From assembly GCF_014062315.1 (NCBI RefSeq), contig NZ_JACGLT010000008.1:62001-126000 (forward strand): 64,000 bases of DNA, read 5' to 3'. This document shows positions 1 to 7,575 of the stretch, piece by piece. The first letter of the stretch is position 1; each line of letters opens with the position of its first letter. Under the pieces are notes generated by a model. That model worked only from the letters and a program-made list of their open reading frames with translations, did not search any database and was not told the DNA's origin. The translations under genes were made by a program, and so were the position numbers. This DNA comes from Gelidibacter maritimus (lineage in GTDB: Bacteria > Bacteroidota > Bacteroidia > Flavobacteriales > Flavobacteriaceae).

Positions 1-489
1 CATCCAGACCATAGGATGAAATTCAGCCATAAAAAAAGTGCCTCCCTTTTTTAAACGCTCTGCTATCATTTGGCCCCAGGGTTTTAAATCGGGCAACCAA
101 CCTATCACGCCATAACTGGTGAAAACAATATCAAAAGTTTCAGAAACCATTTCAGAAGTATCAAGCACATTGCAACAAACAAATTTAGCGTCCAGACCCA
201 ATTCTTCATTCAATTGTTGCGCTAAAGCAATCCCTTCATCACTAATATCAACACCTAAACATTGCGCTCCCATCCTACTCCAGCTCAAGGTGTCCTGTCC
301 AAAATGACATTGCAGATGCAATAGACTTTTACCATTCACATTGCCAAGAGCCTGCAATTCATAAGACATTAAGGATGATTTTCCATTTCTGAAAGCGTCC
401 ATATCATACATTTTACTTTCAGCATGAACCTTAACCTTTTTGTTCCATGTCGATTTATTTATTTTAAAATAATCATCATTTTGATCCAT
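1..489 (-). CDS. Class I SAM-dependent methyltransferase (3' end outside window)
   Basis: Reading the minus strand from an ATG at 489 gives 163 codons open to the window edge, so the C-terminus is missing. The fold is a Rossmann-type methyltransferase: motif I is HLQCHFGQDT (about residues 58-67), followed by an acidic residue after strand 2 (GVDIS), a motif II-like DIVFTSYGVIGW, and a post-motif LKKGGTFFMAEFHP. The HLQCHFGQDT form of motif I occurs in small-molecule methyltransferases of Bacteroidota and Firmicutes; the substrate cannot be told from sequence. It is transcribed divergently from the lipoprotein gene at 560, with about 70 bases between them. The family assignment is firm; the function is open. 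Confidence 0.88.
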   Translation of the reverse strand, partial: MDQNDDYFKINKSTWNKKVKVHAESKMYDMDAFRNGKSSLMSYELQALGNVNGKSLLHLQCHFGQDTLSWSRMGAQCLGVDISDEGIALAQQLNEELGLDAKFVCCNVLDTSEMVSETFDIVFTSYGVIGWLPDLKPWGQMIAERLKKGGTFFMAEFHPMVWM

Positions 490-537
490 AAGTTCCGATT
501 TAGAATCTAAAATTAAAGCTTCTGAAACATTCTTCCG

Positions 538-545
538 TATCTTTA
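538..545 (+). promoter_or_regulatory. Near-consensus flavobacterial -7 box
   Basis: TATCTTTA differs from the Bacteroidota -7 consensus TAnnTTTG only at the last base and lies 14 bases before the ATG of the lipoprotein gene at 560. No convincing -33 TTTG was identified. Confidence 0.45.
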
Positions 546-559
546 TAAAAAGATTTAAA

Positions 560-1225
560 ATGAAAAAAACTCTAATTATTGTCACTGTATTCGTCTGTTT
601 TTTTTCTTGTAAACAAAAAGTAGAAACAAAATCTAACGAAAAAGAATGGTCTACCGCCGAAAAAATAGCGAACGCCAACGGTTTTGAAAACTGGAAAGAT
701 GTATCTGAAATACAATTCACGTTCAACGTTGATAGAGATACTACCCATTTTGAGCGTTCTTGGACTTGGCATCCGAAATCAGATGATGTCATGATGGTTT
801 TAGGTAAAGACACTGTAGCCTACAATCGTAAATCTATGGACAGCATCTCTCTAAATGCGGACAAGGCCTTTATCAACGATAAGTATTGGCTTTTGGCACC
901 ATTTCAATTGGTATGGGATACTTCTGCAAGCATTTCAGAGAGTTCAGTAGTCGAATCTCCAATCAGCAAAGCACAACTAAATAAAATAACGATTACCTAT
1001 TCTGATGACGGTGGATATACGCCTGGTGATGCCTATGACCTATTTTTTGACGAGGATTTTATACTTAAAGAATGGGTCTATAGAAAAGGAAATTCTCAAG
1101 AGCCTTCCATGATGACCACATGGGAGAATTACGAAGATTTTAACGGTATTAAAATTGCTAAAACCCATAAACGACCAAATGAGGATTGGACACTCCATTT
1201 CACCGATATCAAAATTGTGAAATAA
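560..1225 (+). CDS. Predicted lipoprotein, DUF6503-like
   Basis: 221 residues. The N-terminus is a lipoprotein signal (MKKTLIIVTVFVCFFSC) with the lipobox cysteine at 17, followed by a polar linker (KQKVETKSNEKEW) and a compact domain rich in aromatic residues and beta-strand-like stretches. The pattern (TAEKIANANGFENW, FERSWTWHPKSDD, NDKYWLLAPFQLVWD, GGYTPGDAYDLFFDE) matches, from memory, the DUF6503 family of Flavobacteriia, which has no known function. It is a single-gene unit: a promoter-like box lies just upstream and a strong hairpin terminator follows. It is probably anchored to the inner or outer membrane facing the periplasm. Confidence 0.85.
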   Translation: MKKTLIIVTVFVCFFSCKQKVETKSNEKEWSTAEKIANANGFENWKDVSEIQFTFNVDRDTTHFERSWTWHPKSDDVMMVLGKDTVAYNRKSMDSISLNADKAFINDKYWLLAPFQLVWDTSASISESSVVESPISKAQLNKITITYSDDGGYTPGDAYDLFFDEDFILKEWVYRKGNSQEPSMMTTWENYEDFNGIKIAKTHKRPNEDWTLHFTDIKIVK

Positions 1226-1325
1226 AAACCAAGTTTAATAGTGATGTCGTCATCCAAACTATTGCTATAGGACGTATATAAGATATACCGAAAGAGTATT
1301 CCGCAGTATGCGTCTATATATATTC

Positions 1326-1365
1326 AAAGAGCTTCCACTAATTAAAGTTGAAGCTCTTTTTTTTT
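1326..1365 (+). terminator. Rho-independent terminator after the lipoprotein gene
   Basis: A perfect 10-bp stem (AAAGAGCTTC at 1326-1335 pairing with GAAGCTCTTT at 1350-1359), a 14-base loop and a following T tract. It separates the lipoprotein gene from the kynureninase promoter. Confidence 0.85.
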
Positions 1366-1421
1366 AGTGAAACTACATTTTCAAAAGTCTTTTCTAAAGC
1401 AAATCCTAAACTTATAATTCT

Positions 1422-1429
1422 TATTTTTG
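1422..1429 (+). promoter_or_regulatory. Consensus -7 box (TATTTTTG) for the kynurenine cluster
   Basis: TATTTTTG matches TAnnTTTG exactly. Its last three bases are the first in-frame TTG of kynureninase (1427). Transcripts starting a few bases downstream would not contain that codon, which argues for the in-frame TTG at 1454 as the translation start. Confidence 0.6.
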
Positions 1430-1453
1430 TGTGAAACCCAAAATCAGTTCACC

Positions 1454-2740
1454 TTGTCAAATTATCAATTAGGATTAGAATACGCTAAGCAACAAGATCA
1501 AAATGATGTTTTGGCATCTTATAGAAATCGTTTCCATATTCCGAAAGACAATCAGGGTAAGGAGGTCATTTACATGACTGGAAATTCACTTGGACTCCAA
1601 CCCAAATCAACAAGAGACTATATCCATCAAGAGTTGGAAGACTGGGCTAATTTAGGCGTTGAAGGTCATACTGATGCCAAACATCCTTGGCTCCATTACC
1701 ACGAGTTCCTGACAGAGAACATGGCAAAAGTAGTTGGTGCGAAACCCATCGAAGTGGTGGTCATGAATACCTTGACGGCTAACCTTCATTTGATGATGGT
1801 CTCCTTCTATAAGCCGACTTCAAAACGCTATAAAATTCTGATTGAGGCCGATGCGTTTCCATCAGATAAATACGCTGTAGAATCGCAATTGCGCCATCAT
1901 GGATTCGATCCAAAAGATGGTTTGGTGCTTTGGAAAGCTCGAAAAGGTGAAGAATTGGCTAATTATGACGATTTAGAGGCTATTTTGGAAACACAGGGAG
2001 ATGAAATCGCTTTGGTGATGATTGGCGGTGTCAACTATTATACAGGGCAGTTTTTTGATTTGAAACGCATTACCCAACTTGGACATCGATATGGATGTAT
2101 GGTCGGGTTTGACTGTGCCCATGGCGCTGGAAATGTCAAATTGGACCTTCACGATTCTGGGGCTGACTTTGCGGTTTGGTGCACCTATAAATATTTGAAT
2201 TCTGGACCGGGAAGTTTAGGAGGCTGTTTTGTACATGAACGCCATGCACACAATAAAGACCTCAATCGGTTTGCAGGATGGTGGAGCCACAATAAGGAAA
2301 CACGATTTAAAATGCGCGACGAATTTGACCAACTCCCTGGCGCTGAAGGTTGGCAATTGAGCAACCCTCCAATATTATCAATGGCAGCCATCAGAGCATC
2401 ACTGGATATGTTTTCAGAAGTAGGCATGGAAAAGTTGACTGAAAAATCAAAACACCTGACAGGCTATTTTGAATTTCTCATCAAACAACTGAATAATAAA
2501 GATATCAAAATCATTACACCTTCAAATCCTAAAGAGCGTGGATGTCAACTTTCCATTCAGGTTAAAAATGCCGATAAAACATTGCACCATCAATTAACAG
2601 GAGCTGGCGTTATTAGCGATTGGCGTGAACCAGATGTGATTAGATGTGCACCGGTGCCCCTGTATAATTCGTATCAGGACGTTTATGAATTGGTGGAGCG
2701 ATTGAAGCCCATCCTAACCTCCCCAAAGGGAAAGAAATGA
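1454..2740 (+). CDS. kynU: Kynureninase
   Basis: PLP-dependent hydrolase splitting 3-hydroxykynurenine (or kynurenine) into 3-hydroxyanthranilate (anthranilate) and alanine. It has the aminotransferase class V fold. The PLP-anchoring lysine is in CTYKYLNSGPGSLGG (K246 from this start), the phosphate/ring pocket includes NTLTANLHLMM and FDCAHGAGNV, and GWWSHNKETRF is near the C-terminal third. About 428 residues, the normal size. There is no ATG near the N-terminus. TTG at 1427 also opens the frame but overlaps the -7 box; TTG at 1454 gives a start (SNYQLGLEYA) resembling what I recall of homologs. It is the first gene of the kynurenine cluster and is followed 123 bases later by kmo. Confidence 0.93.
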   Translation: MSNYQLGLEYAKQQDQNDVLASYRNRFHIPKDNQGKEVIYMTGNSLGLQPKSTRDYIHQELEDWANLGVEGHTDAKHPWLHYHEFLTENMAKVVGAKPIEVVVMNTLTANLHLMMVSFYKPTSKRYKILIEADAFPSDKYAVESQLRHHGFDPKDGLVLWKARKGEELANYDDLEAILETQGDEIALVMIGGVNYYTGQFFDLKRITQLGHRYGCMVGFDCAHGAGNVKLDLHDSGADFAVWCTYKYLNSGPGSLGGCFVHERHAHNKDLNRFAGWWSHNKETRFKMRDEFDQLPGAEGWQLSNPPILSMAAIRASLDMFSEVGMEKLTEKSKHLTGYFEFLIKQLNNKDIKIITPSNPKERGCQLSIQVKNADKTLHHQLTGAGVISDWREPDVIRCAPVPLYNSYQDVYELVERLKPILTSPKGKK

Positions 2741-2774
2741 TAATTGAAATTTAACGAAACTATATGGTCAGATT

Positions 2775-2808
2775 AACCTGCAAGGTTTCCATCCCGAAGC
2801 TTCAGGAC
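2775..2808. repeat. Intergenic palindromes between kynU and kmo
   Basis: AACCTGCAAGGTTT at 2775-2788 belongs to a dispersed AACCTGnnAGGTT family with further copies at 4273-4304 and 4932-4945. TCCCGAAGCTTCAGGA at 2792-2807 is a near-perfect 16-bp palindrome related to the one at 4796-4813. A short TAATAA run follows (2820-2834). Confidence 0.6.
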
Positions 2809-2840
2809 TTGTAGGTTTAATAATAATAATAATAACAAGA

Positions 2841-2858
2841 TTCCCGTCTTCGCGGGAA
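2841..2858. repeat. REP-like hairpin directly before the kmo start
   Basis: TTCCCGTCTTCGCGGGAA is a hairpin (TTCCCG/CGGGAA) that ends 5 bases before the kmo ATG at 2864, so it overlaps the ribosome landing site. It belongs to the same CCTGC-CTTC-GCAGG family as 4992-5011 and 6555-6570. Confidence 0.7.
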
Positions 2859-2863
2859 GTGGC

Positions 2864-4267
2864 ATGAAAAAACAACAAAACATACTTATCATCGGCGCCG
2901 GACTATGCGGAAGCTTACTTGCTTTACGCTTGGGACAACGCGGCTATAATGTCTCGCTTTACGAAATGCGTCCAGATATACGTACAGCCAATATTAGCGC
3001 AGGACGTTCCATCAATTTAGCACTTTCTGATCGGGGCATTAAAGCTATGAAACTGGCCGGTATTGAAGATAAAGTCCGCGAATTATGCATTCCCATGAAT
3101 GGTCGAATGTTGCATGACATTGAAGGCAAAATGGTCATGGCGCCTTACAGCGGTCGTGAACATGAGTATATCAATTCCATCTCCAGAGGTCTTTTAAACG
3201 GTTTACTGTTGAATGAAGCTGAAAAGCACGACAACGTCAAAATTCATTTTAATAAGAAATGTAAATCGGTCGATTTCGAAAACACAACGGCTTTATTCAA
3301 AGATTATAAATCGAATACCGAATTTGTAGAAGATGCCGATGTTATAATCGCTACAGATGGTGCTGGCTCTGCATTGCGCAAGAGTTATTATTTAGGCAAA
3401 AAGTTTTTGTTTAGCTTTTCACAGGAATGGTTGTCTCATGGCTATAAAGAATTGAGTTTTCTACCCACTGAAAATGGAGGTTTTAAAACATATAAAAACG
3501 CCTTGCATATTTGGGGACGCGATAGTTTTATGCTGATTGCCTTACCAAATTTGGATGGCAGTTTTACGGTGACTCTGTTTTTAAGTTATGAGGATGGCGA
3601 ATACAATTTTGGCAATTTAACAACTGAAGAAAAAGTTATTGAGTTTTTCCAAAAGTATTTTAAAGACGCTCTGGAATTGATGCCAAATCTTATTGAAGAC
3701 TTTTTTACCAATCCCACATCACCATTAGGAACCGTAAAGTGTTCCCCATGGCACTACAAAGGAAATACTCTTTTAATGGGCGATGCCGCTCACGCCATTG
3801 TGCCATTTTATGGACAAGGGATGAACGCCTCTTTTGAAGATGTTACCGTATTTGACAAGGTTTTGGATGAAGGCCATGAAGATTGGGAAACTATTTTCAA
3901 AACGTACGAGAAGCATCGTAAACGAGATACCGATGCCATTGCAGACTTAGCTATCGATAATTTTCATGAAATGAAAGGCCATGTCAACAATGCCATTTTT
4001 AGGGAAAAGCGTAATTTGGAAATGGCATTGGAAAAAAATTTCCCAGATAACTACTCCTCAAAATATTCATTGGTTACCTTTAATGAGGACATCAGCTATC
4101 ATGAAGCCATGTTGAAAGGTCGGGCGCAAGACAAGGCAATTTTGAATATGTTGGCGGACAAGGAACTCGACCTCAACGACGATTTAAAAACGAATTTAGA
4201 AAAAGTAAAAGCCGCCACACAAGAAATTTTGGATGAGGATCGGGTGGCGAAGGATTTTAAACATTAG
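2864..4267 (+). CDS. kmo: Kynurenine 3-monooxygenase (FAD-dependent)
   Basis: Hydroxylates L-kynurenine to 3-hydroxykynurenine with NADPH and O2. 467 residues. The N-terminal Rossmann FAD site is GAGLCG (11-16); the class A hydroxylase DG motif is ATDGAGS (163-169); the FAD ribityl motif is GDAAHAIVPFYGQGMNA (306-322). The substrate-arginine region MRPDIR (35-40) is typical of KMO. The C-terminal 60 residues are helical and, as in some bacterial KMOs, show no clear transmembrane helix. It sits between kynureninase and the RidA-type gene on one strand; the product feeds kynureninase. The ATG is preceded by a hairpin repeat only 5 bases away. Confidence 0.95.
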   Translation: MKKQQNILIIGAGLCGSLLALRLGQRGYNVSLYEMRPDIRTANISAGRSINLALSDRGIKAMKLAGIEDKVRELCIPMNGRMLHDIEGKMVMAPYSGREHEYINSISRGLLNGLLLNEAEKHDNVKIHFNKKCKSVDFENTTALFKDYKSNTEFVEDADVIIATDGAGSALRKSYYLGKKFLFSFSQEWLSHGYKELSFLPTENGGFKTYKNALHIWGRDSFMLIALPNLDGSFTVTLFLSYEDGEYNFGNLTTEEKVIEFFQKYFKDALELMPNLIEDFFTNPTSPLGTVKCSPWHYKGNTLLMGDAAHAIVPFYGQGMNASFEDVTVFDKVLDEGHEDWETIFKTYEKHRKRDTDAIADLAIDNFHEMKGHVNNAIFREKRNLEMALEKNFPDNYSSKYSLVTFNEDISYHEAMLKGRAQDKAILNMLADKELDLNDDLKTNLEKVKAATQEILDEDRVAKDFKH

Positions 4268-4272
4268 ACAGT

Positions 4273-4304
4273 AACCTGTAAGGTTTTGAAAACCTGTCAG
4301 GTTT
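4273..4304. repeat. Paired AACCTG-type palindromes between kmo and the RidA gene
   Basis: AACCTGTAAGGTTTT (4273-4287) is followed by AACCTGTCAGGTTT (4291-4304), two copies of one short palindrome family. Related copies lie at 2775-2788 and 4932-4945, all in the kynurenine cluster gaps. Confidence 0.6.
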
Positions 4305-4323
4305 AAAAAGAAAATACAAATTT

Positions 4324-4779
4324 ATGACTAAAGAGAATAATGAGGTTCCTGCCACCCTGCCTGGCGGTCAGGCGGGCGCAGGAACTGGGGTAAAACCAAG
4401 AGGCACTTATCCACTCACCAGACGCGCTGGCGATTTTATATATGTTTCAGGAACCAGTTCCCGTCGTGCCGACAATACCATTGCCGGTGTTGACATTATT
4501 GACGATATGGGTACTAAACATTTAAATGCCGAAGTACAGACCCGGGAGGTCATTAAAAACATTGAAAAAAACCTCGCCACAGAAGGTGCTACGCTTAAAG
4601 ACGTGGTGGATGTGACGTCATTTTTGGTAAATATGAACGATTTTGCTGGCTATAATAAAGCTTACGCAGAATTTTTTGATCAGAAAACCGGACCGACTAG
4701 AACCACTGTGGCCGTGCATCAATTACCAAATCCTGATTTGGTAGTAGAGATTAAAGTCGTCGCATACAAAAAACAATAA
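4324..4779 (+). CDS. RidA/YjgF-family deaminase, probable 2-aminomuconate deaminase
   Basis: 151 residues. The Rid core begins about residue 27 ([22 protein letters not shown]) and ends with the family signature [17 protein letters not shown]. In kynurenine meta-cleavage clusters this subgroup hydrolyses 2-aminomuconate to 4-oxalocrotonate plus ammonia; that role is inferred from the neighbours (ALDH, dioxygenase, decarboxylase). Oddity: a 39-base nested palindrome (4346-4384, 13 codons, outer arms TTCCTGC/GCAGGAA) is translated in frame near the N-terminus as a Gly/Ala/Pro-rich insert ([13 protein letters not shown]). It looks like a repeat element accommodated in the coding sequence ahead of the conserved core. 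Confidence 0.85.
   Translation: MTKENNEVPATLPGGQAGAGTGVKPRGTYPLTRRAGDFIYVSGTSSRRADNTIAGVDIIDDMGTKHLNAEVQTREVIKNIEKNLATEGATLKDVVDVTSFLVNMNDFAGYNKAYAEFFDQKTGPTRTTVAVHQLPNPDLVVEIKVVAYKKQ
4346..4384. repeat. REP-like nested palindrome inside the RidA-type gene
   Basis: Outer arms TTCCTGC/GCAGGAA and an inner imperfect stem CTGCCTG/CAGGCGGG around GGCGGT. Its length is exactly 39 bases, which preserves the frame. GC content is far above the surrounding gene. It is the same general class of GC-rich palindrome as those at 2841, 4992 and 6555. Confidence 0.7.
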
Positions 4780-4795
4780 AACAGAAAACCTGACA

Positions 4796-4858
4796 TCCTG
4801 AGAAGTTTCAGGAGTGGAAATATTCCTAAAATATTCGTGATCCCGCTAATTATCGGGA
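4796..4858. repeat. Two palindromic repeats between RidA gene and ALDH
   Basis: TCCTGAGAAGTTTCAGGA (4796-4813) and TCCCGCTAATTATCGGGA (4841-4858). The second belongs to the TCCCGATAnnTATCGGGA family found again at 7458, 7533 and 18157. A further AACCTGACAGGTTT lies at 4932-4945. Confidence 0.6.
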
Positions 4859-4964
4859 CGTGGCAAATAAAACAATATGGGAATCCAGTCTGACTATCTA
4901 CTCAACAAGATGGTGCAAGATTTTCTAATCGAACCTGACAGGTTTCAAAAAAATTCGTGAATTC

Positions 4965-6443
4965 GTGGTAAATAAGGAAATACAAGATGAGATTCCTGCC
5001 TTCGCAGGAATTAGGAACTACATCAACGGAGCATATATCAATCCAATTCAAGACTATTGGCTAGACAACTATTGTCCAGCCAATGGCGAAGTGTACGGTC
5101 AAATCCCAAACTCCACTAAGGAAGATGTGGAAAACGCCTATATCGCTGCAAAGTCTGCATTTCCCATTTGGTCGCAAACTTCTTTGGAAGATCGCAGTAG
5201 AATTCTCATTAAAATTTCAGAACTATTAGAAAATAATCTACAACGTTTTGCTGAAGCTGAAAGTAATGACAATGGGAAACCAATTTCTTTAGCAAAACAA
5301 GTTGATATTCCAAGAGCAGCAAGTAATTTTCGATTTTTTGGAAATGCCATCACACAATTTGCAAGTGAAAGTCACGAAAGTGTCGGCCAAGATGCCATTA
5401 ACTTTACCTTACGCCAACCTATTGGTGTGGTGGGCTGTATTTCACCTTGGAACCTTCCACTCTATCTTTTTACTTGGAAAATAGCCCCTGCTATTGCTGC
5501 TGGAAACTGTGTGGTTGCCAAACCTAGTGAAATCACACCAATGACGGCTTACTTACTTGGCGAAATCTGCACAGAAGCTGGCTTGCCAAGAGGCGTTCTA
5601 AATATCGTTCACGGACTGGGCTCAACCGCAGGACAGGCCATTGTTGAACATCCAGACATCAAAGCCATTAGTTTTACGGGAGGCACTGCAACCGGCGCCC
5701 ATATTGCAAAAGTAGCAGCACCTCTATTCAAAAAGCTATCTTTGGAATTGGGCGGAAAAAATCCAAACATCATTTTTGCTGATTGTGATTATGACGATAT
5801 GCTTAAAACAACGGTACGTTCTTCATTTTCCAATCAAGGACAGATTTGTTTGTGTGGGAGCAGGATTTTTGTTGATGCCTCTATTTATGAGAAATTTAAA
5901 AAGGATTTTATTGCGAAAGTAAAAACACTTAAAGTTGGACATCCCTCAGAAGCATCGACTAATATTGGTGCTATGGTATCAAAACCGCATCTCGAAAAAG
6001 TGTTGGACTTTATCGAGACTGCCAAAACGGAAAACGGTACCATACTGTGTGGTGGCAATAAAGTGGTGGTTAAAAATTACGAACATGGTTATTATCTCGA
6101 ACCGACAGTCATTGAAGTGGCATCGAACGACTGCCGAGTGAATCAAGAGGAAATTTTCGGCCCTGTAGTGTCTATCATGCCTTTTGAGAGTGAAGATGAA
6201 GTTTTAAAAATGGCCAACAACGTAAAATACGGATTGTCAGCAACCCTATGGACCAACAATCTAAAGCGTAGCATGCGAATGAGCAGCCAATTACAAGCTG
6301 GAATTATTTGGGTGAACACTTGGATGATGCGTGATTTAAGAACGCCATTTGGAGGCATAAAAGCTTCTGGCGTGGGTCGTGAGGGTGGTTTCGAAGCGCT
6401 ACGATTTTTTACGGAGGCAAAGAATGTGTGTATAAAATATTAG
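4965..6443 (+). CDS. Aldehyde dehydrogenase, probable 2-aminomuconic semialdehyde dehydrogenase
   Basis: NAD-dependent aldehyde dehydrogenase, 492 residues from the GTG at 4965. Signatures: PWNLP (161-165, oxyanion Asn163), FTGGTATG (237-244), general base in ELGGKNP (E261), catalytic Cys295 in GQICLCG, and late PFGGIKASGVGREGG. In the cluster it would oxidise 2-aminomuconate 6-semialdehyde to 2-aminomuconate; the exact substrate is inferred from context, and 2-hydroxymuconic semialdehyde is the alternative. Oddity: there is no in-frame ATG near the 5' end. The family core starts at RNYINGAY (17-24), and the codons just before it (IPAFAG) are the translation of a 20-base palindromic repeat, so the native start appears to have been displaced. 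Confidence 0.92.
   Translation: MVNKEIQDEIPAFAGIRNYINGAYINPIQDYWLDNYCPANGEVYGQIPNSTKEDVENAYIAAKSAFPIWSQTSLEDRSRILIKISELLENNLQRFAEAESNDNGKPISLAKQVDIPRAASNFRFFGNAITQFASESHESVGQDAINFTLRQPIGVVGCISPWNLPLYLFTWKIAPAIAAGNCVVAKPSEITPMTAYLLGEICTEAGLPRGVLNIVHGLGSTAGQAIVEHPDIKAISFTGGTATGAHIAKVAAPLFKKLSLELGGKNPNIIFADCDYDDMLKTTVRSSFSNQGQICLCGSRIFVDASIYEKFKKDFIAKVKTLKVGHPSEASTNIGAMVSKPHLEKVLDFIETAKTENGTILCGGNKVVVKNYEHGYYLEPTVIEVASNDCRVNQEEIFGPVVSIMPFESEDEVLKMANNVKYGLSATLWTNNLKRSMRMSSQLQAGIIWVNTWMMRDLRTPFGGIKASGVGREGGFEALRFFTEAKNVCIKY
4992..5011. repeat. REP-like hairpin inside the ALDH N-terminus
   Basis: ATTCCTGCCTTCGCAGGAAT is a perfect 8-bp stem with a CTTC loop. It is read as Ile-Pro-Ala-Phe-Ala-Gly just before the conserved ALDH core. 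Confidence 0.75.
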
Positions 6444-6493
6444 AAAAGAAAAGAGAGAAGAGAAAATAGAAAATAGATAACCATGTCTTTTTT

Positions 6494-6521
6494 CTTTATT
6501 CTTTATTCTTTATTCTTTATT
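6494..6521. repeat. Short tandem repeat CTTTATT x4
   Basis: Four exact 7-base units in the ALDH-SDR gap, in a polypyrimidine stretch. A slippage-prone simple repeat; no function is evident. Confidence 0.7.
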
Positions 6522-6554
6522 CTATTATCCAATAAAAATTAACCTTAAAAAGAT

Positions 6555-6570
6555 CCCTGCCTTCGCAGGG
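6555..6570. repeat. REP-like hairpin before the SDR start
   Basis: CCCTGCCTTCGCAGGG, 6-bp perfect stem with CTTC loop, ending 8 bases before the SDR ATG at 6579. This is the fourth member of the hairpin family at a gene start in the cluster. Confidence 0.7.
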
Positions 6571-6578
6571 TGTATATT

Positions 6579-7361
6579 ATGGATTTAAAACTAAACAACA
6601 AATACGCATTAGTTTGCGGTAGTACAGCAGGCATAGGAAAAGCAACGGCAATAGCCTTGGCTTCAGAAGGCACTAAAATCACTTTGGTGGCGAGAAATGA
6701 GGATAAGCTGAGGGAGGTAATTAACAAACTTCCTAACTCAAAAAACCACAGTTATATAGTGGCGGATTTCTCAAATCCTGAAGAACTGGAGCATAAGGTT
6801 TCTAAGTTTATCAAAAATAATCATGGCTTCCATATATTGGTCAACAATACTGGAGGACCGGCCGCAGGTCCCGTTTTTTCGGCAAAGCTTGACGAATTTG
6901 ATAAGGCATTTACGCAACATTTAAAATGCAATCATATTTTGGCCCAAACTGTTGTTCCTTTCATGAAGAATGAAGGTTATGGTCGCATTATTAATATCAT
7001 TTCTACCTCAGTAAAACAACCATTGGATGGGCTTGGGGTTAGCAATACTATCAGAGGTGCCGTTGGCAATTGGAGCAAAACATTAGCCAATGAGCTTGGT
7101 CAATATGGCATCACCGTCAACAACGTATTACCCGGTGCTACAGCAACAGATAGACTAAATGATATTATCAAAAATAAATCCGCTAAAACTGGGAACAGTG
7201 AAGAGGAGTCTGCTAATGCCATGAAAAGCAATATTCCAGCAAAGCGTTTTGCTAAACCAGAGGAGCTAGCTTATGCGGTGACTTTTTTGGCCAGTGAATG
7301 TGCGAGTTACATCAATGGTATCAATCTGCCAGTTGATGGCGGACGGACCAAATCGTTATAA
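6579..7361 (+). CDS. Short-chain dehydrogenase/reductase-like protein with altered catalytic motif
   Basis: 260 residues from the ATG at 6579; GTG at 6570 is three codons upstream inside a hairpin repeat and is less likely. The Rossmann fold shows GSTAGIG (14-20) and NNTGGP (89-94, in place of the usual NNAG). The catalytic Ser is in IISTS (142-144), but the canonical YxxxK is absent: the aligned stretch reads SNTIRGAV (155-162), giving Ser/Arg where Tyr/Lys are expected. The C-terminus has INGINLPVDGG. This matches a BKR-like SDR subgroup that lacks the full tetrad. Placed between the semialdehyde dehydrogenase and 3-HAO genes, it presumably acts on a pathway intermediate; no reaction can be assigned. 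Confidence 0.85.
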   Translation: MDLKLNNKYALVCGSTAGIGKATAIALASEGTKITLVARNEDKLREVINKLPNSKNHSYIVADFSNPEELEHKVSKFIKNNHGFHILVNNTGGPAAGPVFSAKLDEFDKAFTQHLKCNHILAQTVVPFMKNEGYGRIINIISTSVKQPLDGLGVSNTIRGAVGNWSKTLANELGQYGITVNNVLPGATATDRLNDIIKNKSAKTGNSEEESANAMKSNIPAKRFAKPEELAYAVTFLASECASYINGINLPVDGGRTKSL

Positions 7362-7419
7362 AAAGAACGAATTGAGATAAAAGTACCATGAGCAAGACTT
7401 TTCGTTCTGCAGTTTTATA

Positions 7420-7565
7420 CTTAATTTTAAAGCACAATCTCGCGTTAAGGATGGAGGTCCCGATAGCTATCTGGATTGAAGCTCCTTTCTCGATTTACAT
7501 CGGGAGAGAGCGACTGCCGACAACCTAAACTGTCCCGATAATTATCGGGAGGGAACGCCCAAAAA
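7420..7565 (+). other. Structured intergenic element upstream of 3-HAO gene
   Basis: About 145 bases with several complementary segments: TCCCGATAGCTATCTGGA (7458-7475), a TCGATTTACATCGGGAGAG segment near 7490-7508, and the perfect palindrome TCCCGATAATTATCGGGA (7533-7550). The flanks GCGTTAAGGATGGAG and GGGAACGCCC, with GGATTGAAGCTCC between, recall from memory a recurring intergenic element of Flavobacteriia genomes. I cannot say whether it is an RNA, a leader or only a repeat. It lies directly before the dioxygenase start at 7576. Confidence 0.4.
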
Positions 7566-7575
7566 ATCAAATAAA

